This document shows positions 9,403-18,242 of a DNA stretch of 64,000 nt, piece by piece. The first letter of the stretch is position 1. Each line of letters starts with the position of its first letter. Source of the stretch: Aliiroseovarius sp. F47248L (lineage in GTDB: Bacteria; Pseudomonadota; Alphaproteobacteria; Rhodobacterales; Rhodobacteraceae); assembly GCF_023016085.1 (NCBI RefSeq), contig NZ_JALKBF010000001.1, positions 496,001 through 560,000 on the forward strand, written 5' to 3'. The position numbers and the translations under genes are program-made. Under the pieces are notes generated by a model. The model did not search any database, had not been told where the DNA came from, and saw only the letters and a list, made by a program, of their open reading frames with translations.

Positions 9403-10715
9403 CCACGCGCGTACTGCAGATCACCCACCGCCGTATTCTGGCGGTTGCGGGACCAATTGTGCTGTCCAATGTAACGGTTCCAATTCTGGGCATTGTGGAT
9501 ACCGGTGTGATCGGTCAGTTGGGCGAGGCGGCCCCTATTGGCGCGGTAGGGATCGGTGCCGTCATAATATCGACCTTCTATTGGGTGTTCGGATTCCTGC
9601 GAATGGGCACCACCGGTCTGACCGCGCAAGCCTATGGGGCAGGTCGAATGGGTGAAGTGTCGGCCATGCTGACCCGCGCTGTGTTGATCGCGGTAACGGC
9701 GGGACTTGCTCTGATCCTGCTGCAGATCCCCGTGTTCTGGGCTGCATTCAAACTGGCCCCGGCCTCGGTCGAGGTTGAGAGCATGGCGCGGGACTATCTG
9801 GCGATCCGTATTTGGGGTGCACCGTTCGCCATTGCGATGACGGCCTTCACCGGCTGGCTGATCGCGTTGGAGCGGACACGCTCCATCCTCGTTCTGCAGG
9901 TGGCAATGAACGGCATCAACATCGTTCTGGATGTTTGGTTCGTATTGGGGCTGGGCTGGGGGATCCAAGGGGTCGCCATCGCGACCTTGATTGCCGAAAT
10001 CGGCGGCGCAGTCTTCGCCTTGTGGCTATGCCGGGACGTGTTCGCCAATGCGGCATGGCGTGATCGGGCGCGGGTACTGGACGCGGAAACCCTGAAGCGC
10101 ATGGCTATCGTGAACAGCGACATCCTCATCCGGTCATTGTTGCTGACGGCAATTTTCACCAGCTTTATGTTTTTCGGCGCCCGCTTTTCGGATGTGGAAC
10201 TGGCGGCCAATCAGATATTGCTCCAATTCTTGAATGTGACCGCATTTGCGATGGACGGTTTTGCATTCGGTGCGGAAACCTTTGTTGGGCAGGCGCTGGG
10301 CGCAAGAAACCGTGCCGGGCTTCGCCGTGCGGCAATCATGTCCAGCCAGTGGGGCGCAGGCATATCCGTGGTTTTGGCATTGGGGTTCTTGGCGTTCGGC
10401 GGCATGGCCATTGACCTGATGACCACCGCAGAAGACGTTCGCGTGGCAGCGCGCGCGTTCCTGATCTATATGGTCCTTGCACCGTTGGTGGGTTGGCCAT
10501 CTTGGATGTTGGACGGGATATTTATCGGCGCGACCCGAACAGCAGACATGCGTAATATGATGGTGGTGTCCGGAGCAATCTATGTGGCGGCCGTGCTGAC
10601 ACTGATGCCGCTTATCGGCAATCACGGACTGTGGCTAGCGTTACTGATCTCGTTCATCGCGCGCGGTATCACGCTTGGTCTGCGCTACCCCGCGTTGGAG
10701 CGGACCGTCTCTTAA
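9399..10715 (+). CDS. MATE-family efflux transporter (DinF-like)
   Basis: The 438-residue inner-membrane protein has twelve predicted helices in two related halves, beginning ITHRRILAVAGPIVLSNVTVPILGIVDT, the DinF-branch MATE opening, with VDTGVIGQLG in helix 1 and FGFLRMGTTGLTAQAYGAG in helix 2. Such carriers use Na+ or H+ to export organic compounds. It overlaps the preceding thioesterase gene by ATGA and is probably translated from the same message. It converges with arsC (10712), overlapping by four bases at the 3' ends, so no separate terminator is possible between them. Substrate cannot be inferred. Confidence 0.88.
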   Translation: MTTRVLQITHRRILAVAGPIVLSNVTVPILGIVDTGVIGQLGEAAPIGAVGIGAVIISTFYWVFGFLRMGTTGLTAQAYGAGRMGEVSAMLTRAVLIAVTAGLALILLQIPVFWAAFKLAPASVEVESMARDYLAIRIWGAPFAIAMTAFTGWLIALERTRSILVLQVAMNGINIVLDVWFVLGLGWGIQGVAIATLIAEIGGAVFALWLCRDVFANAAWRDRARVLDAETLKRMAIVNSDILIRSLLLTAIFTSFMFFGARFSDVELAANQILLQFLNVTAFAMDGFAFGAETFVGQALGARNRAGLRRAAIMSSQWGAGISVVLALGFLAFGGMAIDLMTTAEDVRVAARAFLIYMVLAPLVGWPSWMLDGIFIGATRTADMRNMMVVSGAIYVAAVLTLMPLIGNHGLWLALLISFIARGITLGLRYPALERTVS

Positions 10716-11053
10716 AGGATCTCAATCACGCTTTCGGGCGGTCGACCGATCCGGGCCTTGCCGTCTTTGAGCACAATGGGGCGTTCGATCAGGATCGGGT
10801 GCGCCACCATGGCCGCGATCAGGCCGTCATCGGGGCTGTCCTTGGTTAATCCAAGCTCTTTGAACTGCTTTTCACCCGTCCGCATGATCGCAATGGGTGC
10901 AGCGTCCAGAGCGGTCAGAACGGATCGCAGGGTGGCGGCATCCGGGGCGTCCTCCAGATACCGTCGCACGATGAACTCTTCGCCCCGTTCCTCAAGGATC
11001 GCCAGTGTCTGTCGCGATTTCGAACAGCGCGGGTTGTGCCAAATCTCGGTCAT
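10712..11053 (-). CDS. arsC: Arsenate reductase (glutaredoxin-type)
   Basis: This 113-residue thioredoxin-fold protein of the ArsC family has the catalytic Cys in [15 protein letters not shown] near residue 10 and the conserved C-terminal PILIERPIV segment that binds the oxyanion. The enzyme reduces arsenate to arsenite with glutathione and glutaredoxin. There are no other ars genes nearby. It follows pyrD by a four-base overlap on the same strand, so it may be a housekeeping ArsC/YffB-like member rather than part of a resistance operon. Family is clear, physiological substrate less so. Confidence 0.85.
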   Translation of the reverse strand: MTEIWHNPRCSKSRQTLAILEERGEEFIVRRYLEDAPDAATLRSVLTALDAAPIAIMRTGEKQFKELGLTKDSPDDGLIAAMVAHPILIERPIVLKDGKARIGRPPESVIEIL

Positions 11054-12114
11054 AGCCAGTCCCTTCGTCCGGTTCCGACGGCGTCCGCGACATGAGCGAA
11101 CCCGTCTCGTTCCAACAGTACATCCAGTCCCAACGCAATATCTTCCACAAGGCTTAGACCCTTGTAGGCCAGCGACGAATAAAGCTGCACGATCGAAGCC
11201 CCCGCGCGGATTTTCTGATACGCATCTTCCGCCGAGGCAATGCCACCAACCCCGATCAGGGGCATGGTGCTATCGGTCAATTCAGACAATCGGGCCAGAA
11301 CGCGGGTGGATCTCTCAAACAATGGGTGGCCAGACAGCCCTCCCGCCTCTCGCTTGAAAGGGCTTTTAAGACCATCGCGGGACAGGGTGGTGTTAGTGGC
11401 AATTATGGCATCAACATCCACTTCTTGCGCCACGCCTGCAACCTCTGTCAGTTCGGCATCGGTCAGGTCAGGTGCGATCTTCAGAAAAACTGGCGTGTAT
11501 TTATCCTGACCCTCGCGTGCGGCCAGCACGTCGGACAACAGCCCCCGCAATGCGTCTGCTCCTTGCAGATCGCGCAGCTTTTCAGTGTTGGGTGAGCTGA
11601 CATTGACGGTGGCGAAATCGACATAGGGGGCGCATGTTTTGAACACATGGACATAGTCGGCTGCGCGATCTTTACTGTCCTTGTTAGCCCCAAGGTTCAA
11701 GCCCACCGGCACAGGGCGGCGGCGTGACCGGCGGGTCAGACGTGCTGCTGCGGCCTCCATCCCTTCATTGTTGAACCCGAAACGGTTGATCACGGCCTGA
11801 TCTTCGGTCAGGCGAAACAGACGCGGTTTGGGGTTACCCGGTTGCGGGCGGGGGGTGACGGCACCCACCTCGATAAAGCCAAAGCCCGCTTGCGTGAGGG
11901 CGTCGACAACGGTCGCGTTCTTGTCATAGCCAGCAGCAAGCCCCACAGGGTTGGTCATCTCCATCCCGCAGAACGTGGTTTTCAACCTGTCCGAGGTCAC
12001 GATGCCCGGCATCGGAACGACACCAGCCTTCATCGCCATCAATGCCAGCGAATGCGAGCGTTCAGGGTCAACCTGATGCAAGAGCTTCAGTCCGATTTTC
12101 TCGATCAAATTCAT
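11050..12114 (-). CDS. pyrD: Dihydroorotate dehydrogenase (quinone), class 2
   Basis: This membrane-associated flavoenzyme oxidises dihydroorotate to orotate in pyrimidine synthesis and passes electrons to quinone. The 354-residue product starts at the ATG at 12112-12114, overlapping the upstream stop as ATGA. Class 2 features are the N-terminal helical region ([20 protein letters not shown]) for quinone and membrane contact, [32 protein letters not shown], the FMN-site NRFGFNNEG and the catalytic Ser region in [12 protein letters not shown]-terminal [20 protein letters not shown] binds the FMN phosphate. It is flanked by the DUF952 gene and arsC in one overlapping operon. Confidence 0.95.
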   Translation of the reverse strand: MNLIEKIGLKLLHQVDPERSHSLALMAMKAGVVPMPGIVTSDRLKTTFCGMEMTNPVGLAAGYDKNATVVDALTQAGFGFIEVGAVTPRPQPGNPKPRLFRLTEDQAVINRFGFNNEGMEAAAARLTRRSRRRPVPVGLNLGANKDSKDRAADYVHVFKTCAPYVDFATVNVSSPNTEKLRDLQGADALRGLLSDVLAAREGQDKYTPVFLKIAPDLTDAELTEVAGVAQEVDVDAIIATNTTLSRDGLKSPFKREAGGLSGHPLFERSTRVLARLSELTDSTMPLIGVGGIASAEDAYQKIRAGASIVQLYSSLAYKGLSLVEDIALGLDVLLERDGFAHVADAVGTGRRDWL

Positions 12115-12449
12115 GCAAGACACTCGGGAAATTTGTGCCCGTCGGGGCTTAACGGTAATGCGCGATGCCACATAACTTCGGACAGCATTAGCTCCCGGTA
12201 AAGATGGGGAAACAATGCGCCGCCACGTGATGGTTCCCACTTCAAGGCACTGCCCATGGCATCAGAATCAAACGCTACCAGTACCAAACCGTCTTCGCCC
12301 GCGAAATGCTTGGCCGCAGTTTCGGCCACCTGATCGGCGGTTGAAAAGTGAATGTAGCCATCCGTCAGATCGACAGGCGCACCCAGCGTTTTGCCTGTCG
12401 CCTCGAACGCCTGCCATTCTGCGGCGCGGAAAAGTTTGTAGATTTGCAT
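12111..12449 (-). CDS. DUF952 family protein
   Basis: This 112-residue protein is of the DUF952 family, recognised by [18 protein letters not shown] at the N-terminus and [20 protein letters not shown], whose HFS segment is the family hallmark, then [15 protein letters not shown]. Members are found as single small enzymes or fused to glutathione S-transferase-like domains; the biochemical role is not established. It is the first gene of the DUF952-pyrD-arsC transcript, overlapping pyrD by four bases, a common arrangement in Rhodobacteraceae. The next gene upstream (12629) is divergent, so the promoter lies in 12450-12628. Confidence 0.85.
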   Translation of the reverse strand: MQIYKLFRAAEWQAFEATGKTLGAPVDLTDGYIHFSTADQVAETAAKHFAGEDGLVLVAFDSDAMGSALKWEPSRGGALFPHLYRELMLSEVMWHRALPLSPDGHKFPECLA

Positions 12450-12628
12450 GTCCCTGATGTGACGCGCGGGGCGAACTTCGTCAAGCCATGTTGGCTTTTC
12501 AAGGCAACAGGTCGCAGCGGGCCTGACATCTTGCTGTTACGTCAACGGGTCATCCCGGCCTTGATCTTTGACAAGTCAGGCCGACTCGCGTCAACTTGTT
12601 TGCAAGACAATATAACAGGGGGTTCCCA

Positions 12629-14206
12629 ATGATTACGCGTTTCATGACAACTGCTGCGGTATTGGCCGTAACAGCTGGTTCGGCGGCGGCGGACTATACG
12701 TTGACCGTTCTTCATACCAACGACTTCCATGCTCGGTTCGAACCGATCAGCAAATACGATAGCGGCTGCTCGGCCGAGGATAATACGGCGGGCGAGTGTT
12801 TTGGCGGGTCAGCTCGTTTGGTCAGCGCCATCGCCGATGCGCGCGCGCGTTCAAACAACTCGATCCTTGTGGATGGGGGTGATCAGTTCCAGGGCACGCT
12901 GTTCTATACTTATTACAAGGGCAAGCTTGCCGCCGAGATGATGAACAAGATGGGTTATGACGCGATGACCGTGGGCAACCACGAGTTTGACGACGGCCCG
13001 GAGGTTTTGCGCGGTTTCATGGATGCCGTAGACTTCCCGGTGCTGATGTCAAACGCCGATGTTTCTGGGGAAGAGCTGCTGGCCGACAAACTGGCGAAAT
13101 CCACCATTATTGAACGTGGCGGCGAGAAGTTGGGCCTGATTGGTCTGACTCCACAAAACACCGATGAACTGGCGTCGCCCGGTCCGAACATCATCTTCAC
13201 TGATCCCGTGGAAGCGGTTCAGGGTGAAGTGGACAAGTTGACGGCGGAGGGCGTGAACAAGATTATCGTTCTGAGCCACTCGGGATATCGCATCGACCAA
13301 TTGGTCGCTGAGAAAACTACGGGTGTAGACGTTATCGTTGGCGGACATACGAACACGCTTCTGTCGAACACGAACGAGCGTGCGGAAGGTCCTTATCCCA
13401 CGATGGTTGGAAGCACGGCAATCGTGTCCGCCTATGCTTACGGAAAGTTCCTGGGAGAGCTGAACGTGACCTTCGATGATGATGGTAACATCACCGAAGC
13501 CACCGGCGAACCGATCATTATGGACGGAGCTGTGGCCGAGGATGAGGCAACCGTCGCCCGCATCACCGAAGCCGCAGCGCCACTTGAAGAGATCCGCAAC
13601 AAGGTCGTCGCAACGACCAGCGAAGCGATTGAAGGGTCCCGCGATGTATGTCGCCACATGGAATGTGCAATGGGGAACCTTGTTGCCGACGCCATGCTGG
13701 ATCGGGTGAAGGATCAGGGCATCCAGATTGCGCTGGCCAATTCCGGCGGGCTTCGCGCCTCGATTGATGTCGGTGAAGTGACGCAGGGCGAAGTTTTGAC
13801 GGTGCTTCCGTTCCAGAACACGCTGTCCACGTTCTACGTGTCCGGTGCCACTTTGAAAGACGCGCTGGAAAACGGGATGGGCCAGTTCGATGACCCCGAG
13901 AATGACGGTCGTTTCCCGCAAGTTGCAGGGATGAAGTACGTGGTTGAAACGGGCAATGCCACGGGCGAACGCGTGGTAGAGGTCATGGTTGACATGAACG
14001 GAACGTGGGAGGCTTTGGACCCCGACAAGATGTATGGTGTTGTGTCCAACAACTATGTTCGCAACGGCGGTGATGGGTACAAGATGTTCCGTGACGCCGA
14101 AAACGCCTATGACTTTGGGCCGGACCTTGCGGATGTGACGGCCGAGTTTCTGGCCGCCAATGCGCCCTATCAGCCCTATACAGATGGCCGCATCACGTTG
14201 AAATAA
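12629..14206 (+). CDS. Secreted 5'-nucleotidase / UshA-like metallophosphoesterase
   Basis: The 525-residue periplasmic protein begins with a Sec signal (MITRFMTTAAVLAVTAGSAAA, cleavage before DYTL). The start is supported by AGGGGG 7 nt upstream. The N-terminal metallophosphoesterase domain has all dinuclear-metal motifs: VLHTNDFHARFEP, DGGDQFQGTLFY, VGNHEFDDG, VLSHSGY and VGGHTNT. The C-terminal 5'-nucleotidase domain shows NSGGLRASIDVG and VVSNNYVRNGGDGY, the residues that stack the nucleobase. It hydrolyses extracellular nucleotides to nucleoside and phosphate for uptake. It stands alone and ends in a clear terminator at 14225. Confidence 0.93.
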   Translation: MITRFMTTAAVLAVTAGSAAADYTLTVLHTNDFHARFEPISKYDSGCSAEDNTAGECFGGSARLVSAIADARARSNNSILVDGGDQFQGTLFYTYYKGKLAAEMMNKMGYDAMTVGNHEFDDGPEVLRGFMDAVDFPVLMSNADVSGEELLADKLAKSTIIERGGEKLGLIGLTPQNTDELASPGPNIIFTDPVEAVQGEVDKLTAEGVNKIIVLSHSGYRIDQLVAEKTTGVDVIVGGHTNTLLSNTNERAEGPYPTMVGSTAIVSAYAYGKFLGELNVTFDDDGNITEATGEPIIMDGAVAEDEATVARITEAAAPLEEIRNKVVATTSEAIEGSRDVCRHMECAMGNLVADAMLDRVKDQGIQIALANSGGLRASIDVGEVTQGEVLTVLPFQNTLSTFYVSGATLKDALENGMGQFDDPENDGRFPQVAGMKYVVETGNATGERVVEVMVDMNGTWEALDPDKMYGVVSNNYVRNGGDGYKMFRDAENAYDFGPDLADVTAEFLAANAPYQPYTDGRITLK

Positions 14207-14224
14207 AAAGATAGAAGCTCGGAT

Positions 14225-14254
14225 GCCCCCGCTGGAAATCCCGGCGGGGGCTTT
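14225..14254 (+). terminator. Rho-independent terminator of the 5'-nucleotidase gene
   Basis: GCCCCCGC and GCGGGGGC arms with a 11-nt loop are followed by a short T-rich tail. It lies 19 bp past the stop at 14206. It also argues against starting the next gene at 14223, inside this hairpin. Confidence 0.8.
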
Positions 14255-14294
14255 GCATTCTTGCTTGGTTTGTTGGGCAGGCTATGCTCATCAC

Positions 14295-14600
14295 ATGGAT
14301 CATCCGCTTTTTGACCTTATTGACCAAAGAATACGTGATGCTCAGGCGTCGGGTGAGTTTGATAATCTGGCTGGTGCCGGGAAGCCTTTGCCAAACGTCG
14401 ATGATCGAGAGAATGCGTTGATTAACCGGTTGGTCCGAGACAGCAACGCCGTGCCGGAAATTGTCAGCCTGTCACGCGAATTGCGCCGACTGCGAGATGA
14501 GTTGGCGGCCACGGGTGATAACACGCGCCGCCGCGACATCATGAAGGACTTGTCATTGATGGAGGCGCGGATTGCTATGGCGCGAAAGGCGTATCGCTAG
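14295..14600 (+). CDS. DUF1992 (DnaJ-like subfamily C28 conserved domain) protein
   Basis: This 101-residue protein is almost entirely the DUF1992 domain: HPLFDLIDQRIRDAQASGEFDNLAGAG, then KPLPNVDDRENALINRLVRDSNAVPE, and a basic helical tail. The domain occurs alone in bacteria and next to J-domains in eukaryotic DNAJC28; the function is unknown. I start at the ATG at 14295 because the reading frame further upstream runs through the terminator hairpin of the preceding gene and lacks family similarity. It is a single gene convergent with the flavodoxin at 14631. Confidence 0.85.
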   Translation: MDHPLFDLIDQRIRDAQASGEFDNLAGAGKPLPNVDDRENALINRLVRDSNAVPEIVSLSRELRRLRDELAATGDNTRRRDIMKDLSLMEARIAMARKAYR

Positions 14601-14630
14601 AAGTCTGAGGAAAGATAGCTAGCGGGAAGG

Positions 14631-15191
14631 CTAAGCGCGCCCGTATGTCCATCGATCTGTCGCCGCCGCAATGCGAGCCCCGAAACGGCGCGCGGTCTCA
14701 AGATCGTCTTGTGGGAGGTCGTCATCCTGCCCCAATTGCTCGGTGACCATCAGCCCTAGCCAGCTTCCATCACGATTGGCGCCCAGGCGATCAGGCTTCA
14801 CAGGCGCACCGATTTCGGAGAGCCCGACCCAGATCATACCCATCTGGGCTGCGAAAATGGACAACCTTTGTAACGTCGCCAGTTTATCGCCCGAGGGGTG
14901 GATGGCCGTCGTGAAACCCGCGCCGATCTTGTCGACCCATTTGCCATGCTCCCAGCGCGTGTCGACCTCTTCCAAAAACTGACTGAAGCGTGCGGCGGCG
15001 GACCCCATGTAAGTCGGTGCGCCGAATACGATGGCATCCGACGCATCCAGCGTTAGCCAATCGGCGTCGGTCATCGCCGCGACATCAATCAACTGGGCGG
15101 GCGGACCAATACCTTGCGCAATGGCCTGTGCTATGCGCTGCGTGTGCCCAAAGCCAGAGAAATAGGGGATACAGATGATCGGGTTCGTCAT
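14631..15191 (-). CDS. Flavodoxin/NAD(P)H-quinone-reductase-like FMN protein
   Basis: This 186-residue flavodoxin-fold protein starts at the ATG at 15189-15191. The FMN phosphate loop is atypical: IPYFSGFGHTQRIAQAIAQG replaces the usual T/SxTGxT with SGFGHTQ, as in the WrbA/flavodoxin-like family. The second FMN loop is FGAPTYMGSAAARFSQFLEE, a strong hallmark of WrbA-type proteins. The C-terminus HPSGDKLATLQRLSIFAAQMGMIWVG is also typical. Likely a two-electron quinone reductase; partner unknown. It is divergent from matB and convergent with the DUF1992 gene. Confidence 0.82.
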   Translation of the reverse strand: MTNPIICIPYFSGFGHTQRIAQAIAQGIGPPAQLIDVAAMTDADWLTLDASDAIVFGAPTYMGSAAARFSQFLEEVDTRWEHGKWVDKIGAGFTTAIHPSGDKLATLQRLSIFAAQMGMIWVGLSEIGAPVKPDRLGANRDGSWLGLMVTEQLGQDDDLPQDDLETARRFGARIAAATDRWTYGRA

Positions 15192-15318
15192 TCTGCCAAC
15201 ATGCTGCAATCGTGTAGATTGTCAATTTGGTAGATTTGACACCCGGCAATTGGAATGGCGGAGCGATTGACCCGTAGGGGGCGCGGGGCTAATCCATGCG
15301 CAGTGTCAGGAGGATAGA

Positions 15319-16845
15319 ATGTACGTCTGGAACCACCTTGCCCAAGCCATCTCATGCGCGTCGGACGGGCGCCACGAAGCGACATTCCTGACGGATGCGC
15401 GCAGCGACAGGGTGATTACCTATGGTGATTTTTGGGCCAATGCGGAACGAATGGCCGCAGCACTGGTGGCGCTGGGCGTGCAGCCCGGAGATCGCGTGGC
15501 CGTGCAGGCTCCGAAAGAACCTGCCATGCTGGAACTTTATGTGGGCACCGTGCTTGCCGGTGGCGTGTTTCTGCCCCTGAACACGGCTTATACCCCTGAT
15601 GAAGTGGGTTTTTTTCTTGGCGATGCCACGCCCCGCGTATTTGTCTGTGATCCGATCAATCAGGAGTCCTTGAAAAAAGTGGCGCGAGACGCCGATGTAG
15701 CGCAGGTTTTGACCTTGGGCAGGGATGAGGTTGGCACTCTCGTGTCAGCACGAGACGGGCAGAAACCGGGGTTTCGGGCCGTGCCGCGCGATGCACTGGA
15801 CTTGGCGGCGATCCTCTATACCTCTGGCACGACGGGGCGGTCGAAAGGGGCAATGTTGACGCATCGGGCGCTGGCTTCGAACAGCGAAACTTTGCGCGAT
15901 TACTGGCGGTTTACCGAACAAGACGTGCTGATTCATGCGCTGCCGATTTTTCATACTCATGGGCTTTTTGTCGCGACCAACGTGACCTTGATGGCAGGTG
16001 GGGCCGCGATATTTATGCCCGGCTTCGACACTGCCGCAGTGATCGAAGCGATGCCAAAGGCAACCACGTTGATGGGGGTGCCGACGTTCTATACCCGGCT
16101 GCTGAAAGATGATCGACTGGCCGAGGCATCGCGCAATATGCGCCTGTTCATCTCGGGCTCGGCCCCTTTGTTGGCGGATACGCATGATCAGTGGCGCGCG
16201 GTCACGGGACACGCGATCCTTGAGCGCTACGGAATGACCGAGACCAACATGAACACCTCGAACCCCTATGAAGGTGAGCGGCGCGCAGGAACGGTTGGTC
16301 TCCCGTTGCCCGGTGTCGAGGTGAAGCTTTGTGACCCGGAGACGGGGGCAGAGTTGCCCAACGGCGAGATTGGCGTTCTGGAGGTGCGGGGCGACAACGT
16401 GTTTGCAGGCTATTGGCAGATGCCCGAGAAAACGGCCGAAGAGCTTCGCGAGGATGGTTGGTTTATCACTGGCGACCTCGCCATGATTGACGCGGATGGT
16501 TATGTGACGATCGTTGGGCGTGGTAAGGATCTGATCATCACAGGCGGCTTCAACGTCTATCCGAAAGAGGTGGAAAGTGTGATAGACGATCTTGCCGGTG
16601 TCGTGGAAAGCGCAGTGATCGGCGTGCCACATGACGATTTTGGCGAAGCCGTGGTGGCGGTTGTTGTCCTTGAGCCTGAGGCTACCTTGGATGAGGCTGG
16701 AATTCTTGCAGGGATCTCTCGGCGCCTTGCAAAGTTTAAGCAGCCCAAGCGCGTCATTGTGGTTGATGCGTTACCGCGCAATACCATGGGCAAGGTGCAG
16801 AAGAATATTATGCGTGCGGACTACGCTGAACTGTTCAGGCGGTAG
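15319..16845 (+). CDS. matB: Malonyl-CoA synthetase (malonate-CoA ligase)
   Basis: The 508-residue adenylate-forming enzyme activates malonate with ATP and CoA to give malonyl-CoA. ANL-superfamily motifs are in order: ILYTSGTTGRSKGAMLTH (P-loop, about residue 160), LPIFHTHGLFVA, ISGSAPL, ERYGMTETNMNTSNPYEGER (this form of motif A5 with TNMN is characteristic of MatB), GDLAMIDADGYVTIVGR, and the catalytic Lys in PRNTMGKVQKN near the C-terminus. AGGAGG-like sequence (CAGGAGGATAG) precedes the ATG. It is a single gene; no malonate decarboxylase or transporter gene is nearby. Confidence 0.9.
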   Translation: MYVWNHLAQAISCASDGRHEATFLTDARSDRVITYGDFWANAERMAAALVALGVQPGDRVAVQAPKEPAMLELYVGTVLAGGVFLPLNTAYTPDEVGFFLGDATPRVFVCDPINQESLKKVARDADVAQVLTLGRDEVGTLVSARDGQKPGFRAVPRDALDLAAILYTSGTTGRSKGAMLTHRALASNSETLRDYWRFTEQDVLIHALPIFHTHGLFVATNVTLMAGGAAIFMPGFDTAAVIEAMPKATTLMGVPTFYTRLLKDDRLAEASRNMRLFISGSAPLLADTHDQWRAVTGHAILERYGMTETNMNTSNPYEGERRAGTVGLPLPGVEVKLCDPETGAELPNGEIGVLEVRGDNVFAGYWQMPEKTAEELREDGWFITGDLAMIDADGYVTIVGRGKDLIITGGFNVYPKEVESVIDDLAGVVESAVIGVPHDDFGEAVVAVVVLEPEATLDEAGILAGISRRLAKFKQPKRVIVVDALPRNTMGKVQKNIMRADYAELFRR

Positions 16846-16908
16846 GGGCGTTGCCCCTCTTGGCTGCGCCAATTCACCCCAGGATGTTTAAGGCCAGAAG
16901 AAACCCAG
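16845..16908. repeat. Roseobacter-type intergenic hairpin repeat / bidirectional terminator
   Basis: GGGGC-GTT-GCCCC (16845-16857) overlaps the matB stop. It is followed by an AATTCACCCCAGGATGTTTAAG..AGAAGAAA stretch that matches the frequent Rhodobacteraceae intergenic repeat type also present at 3917. It sits between convergent matB and the 16913 oxidase and probably ends both transcripts. Confidence 0.6.
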
Positions 16909-16912
16909 AAGG

Positions 16913-18238
16913 TCAGGCGGCCGGTGGGCCGTCTTTTAACCGATAACCGAGGATGGCTGGGTAGAGATAGTTGCGCCTCAAACCCGGTAACGGGAAGCGC
17001 GGCAAAGCGCGCGTGTGAACAGGCAAAGCCGAGGATCGCCCCAGCGCCATATCCGCCAATCGTGCCCCCACCCACGTACCCATAGCGACCCCATTGCCGT
17101 GATAGTTCATGCCTGCCCAAGCGTTTTCCCAATCACCGATGGGCCCTGCATAGGGCAGAAGGTCGCGCGACAGGCTGATGAGGCCGGACCAGAAAAACGG
17201 GGTTTCAACGTTGGACCAGGCCGGAAATAATGCGGCGAGGTCTCGACGCATGCGCGCTCGCATCGCCGCTTGGCCGTGTGTACTTGCCCGGATGTTACCC
17301 CGCGCGCCGAACAGGAACCGGCGGTCTGGCAGCAGGCGGAAATAGTGCAACAGGTGTCGGCTGTCATAGGCCATCAGGTCGGTGGTCCAGCCTTGCGCAG
17401 AGATTTCGTCGTCAGACAAGGGGCGGGTGACCAGAATGTTGGATTGCAGCGGAAGATAGCGACCCGTGAGCCAGTCGGGTAGGCCGTCGGTGCCATATCC
17501 ATTGGTGGCAAGGATCAGTTTCTTGGCCGTCAGGTGCCCGTTTAGCGTGACCAGCTTGTAGCTGCCATCCGTCCGCGTGATCGACTGGACCGAGCTGTGC
17601 GCATGAATGTGGGCACCTGCATTTCCAGCCGCATGCGCAAGCCCAGTCACGTATTTTCCGGGATTGAGCGCGAAGCCCAAAGGCACATGAAGTCCGCCAT
17701 AAAAGGCACCCGACATGCCGTGGCTTACAAGATCTTGGTGTGGGATCAAAGTGGCGTTGATCCCGTGATCTGCCCATTGTTCCCGCTCGGCCTGCAAGGC
17801 GTGAAGCATGTCGGGGCGATGGGCCAGTTGCATCTCGCCGTCTGAATGGGTGTCGGCGTCGATATTGTGGGTTGTGATCAGATTTTTCACAAGGTCGATG
17901 GCACCACGCTGGGCCTTGAAGTAAGCTTGCGCCGCGTTCGCGCCATATTTCTTTTGGATGGTCGAGGGGGTCAACTTGTCGCCACCGATACAGCAAAACC
18001 CACCGTTGCGGCCAGAGGCCCCCCAGCCGGGTACATGCGCTTCCAGCAGGGTAACATCAACACCGGACTTGGCCAGATGTAAGGCCGCAGACAAGCCAGT
18101 ATAGCCGCCGCCGATTATGGCAACATCTGTTGTTGTTTCGCCAATCAATGCGGGCCAGTTCTGGTCTGGCAGGGGCCAGATACATTCCGCCCGCGCCGCA
18201 TCGGAATAGGCTAAGTCTTCATAGATGCGGCGGTGCAT
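16913..18238 (-). CDS. FAD-dependent oxidoreductase, gamma-glutamylputrescine oxidase-like (PuuB type)
   Basis: This 441-residue DAO-family flavoprotein has a dinucleotide-binding motif, VAIIGGGYTGLSAALHLAKSG, at about residue 38, then GASGRNGGFCC, the covalent/near-flavin region typical of PuuB and related amine oxidases. The C-terminal part has FLFGARGNIR and WAGMNYHGNGVAMGTWVGA, the second FAD contact. It oxidises a secondary amine to an aldehyde, probably gamma-glutamylputrescine given its position 4 bp after a GlnA-like ligase gene and the potFGHI transporter. A second, related oxidase lies at 25982. Substrate is inferred from context. Confidence 0.83.
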   Translation of the reverse strand: MHRRIYEDLAYSDAARAECIWPLPDQNWPALIGETTTDVAIIGGGYTGLSAALHLAKSGVDVTLLEAHVPGWGASGRNGGFCCIGGDKLTPSTIQKKYGANAAQAYFKAQRGAIDLVKNLITTHNIDADTHSDGEMQLAHRPDMLHALQAEREQWADHGINATLIPHQDLVSHGMSGAFYGGLHVPLGFALNPGKYVTGLAHAAGNAGAHIHAHSSVQSITRTDGSYKLVTLNGHLTAKKLILATNGYGTDGLPDWLTGRYLPLQSNILVTRPLSDDEISAQGWTTDLMAYDSRHLLHYFRLLPDRRFLFGARGNIRASTHGQAAMRARMRRDLAALFPAWSNVETPFFWSGLISLSRDLLPYAGPIGDWENAWAGMNYHGNGVAMGTWVGARLADMALGRSSALPVHTRALPRFPLPGLRRNYLYPAILGYRLKDGPPAA

Positions 18239-18242
18239 TACC

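Noticed and set aside
13049..13921. Open 290-codon minus-strand frame
   Set aside because: Opposite the 5'-nucleotidase gene, whose motifs and signal peptide are clear.
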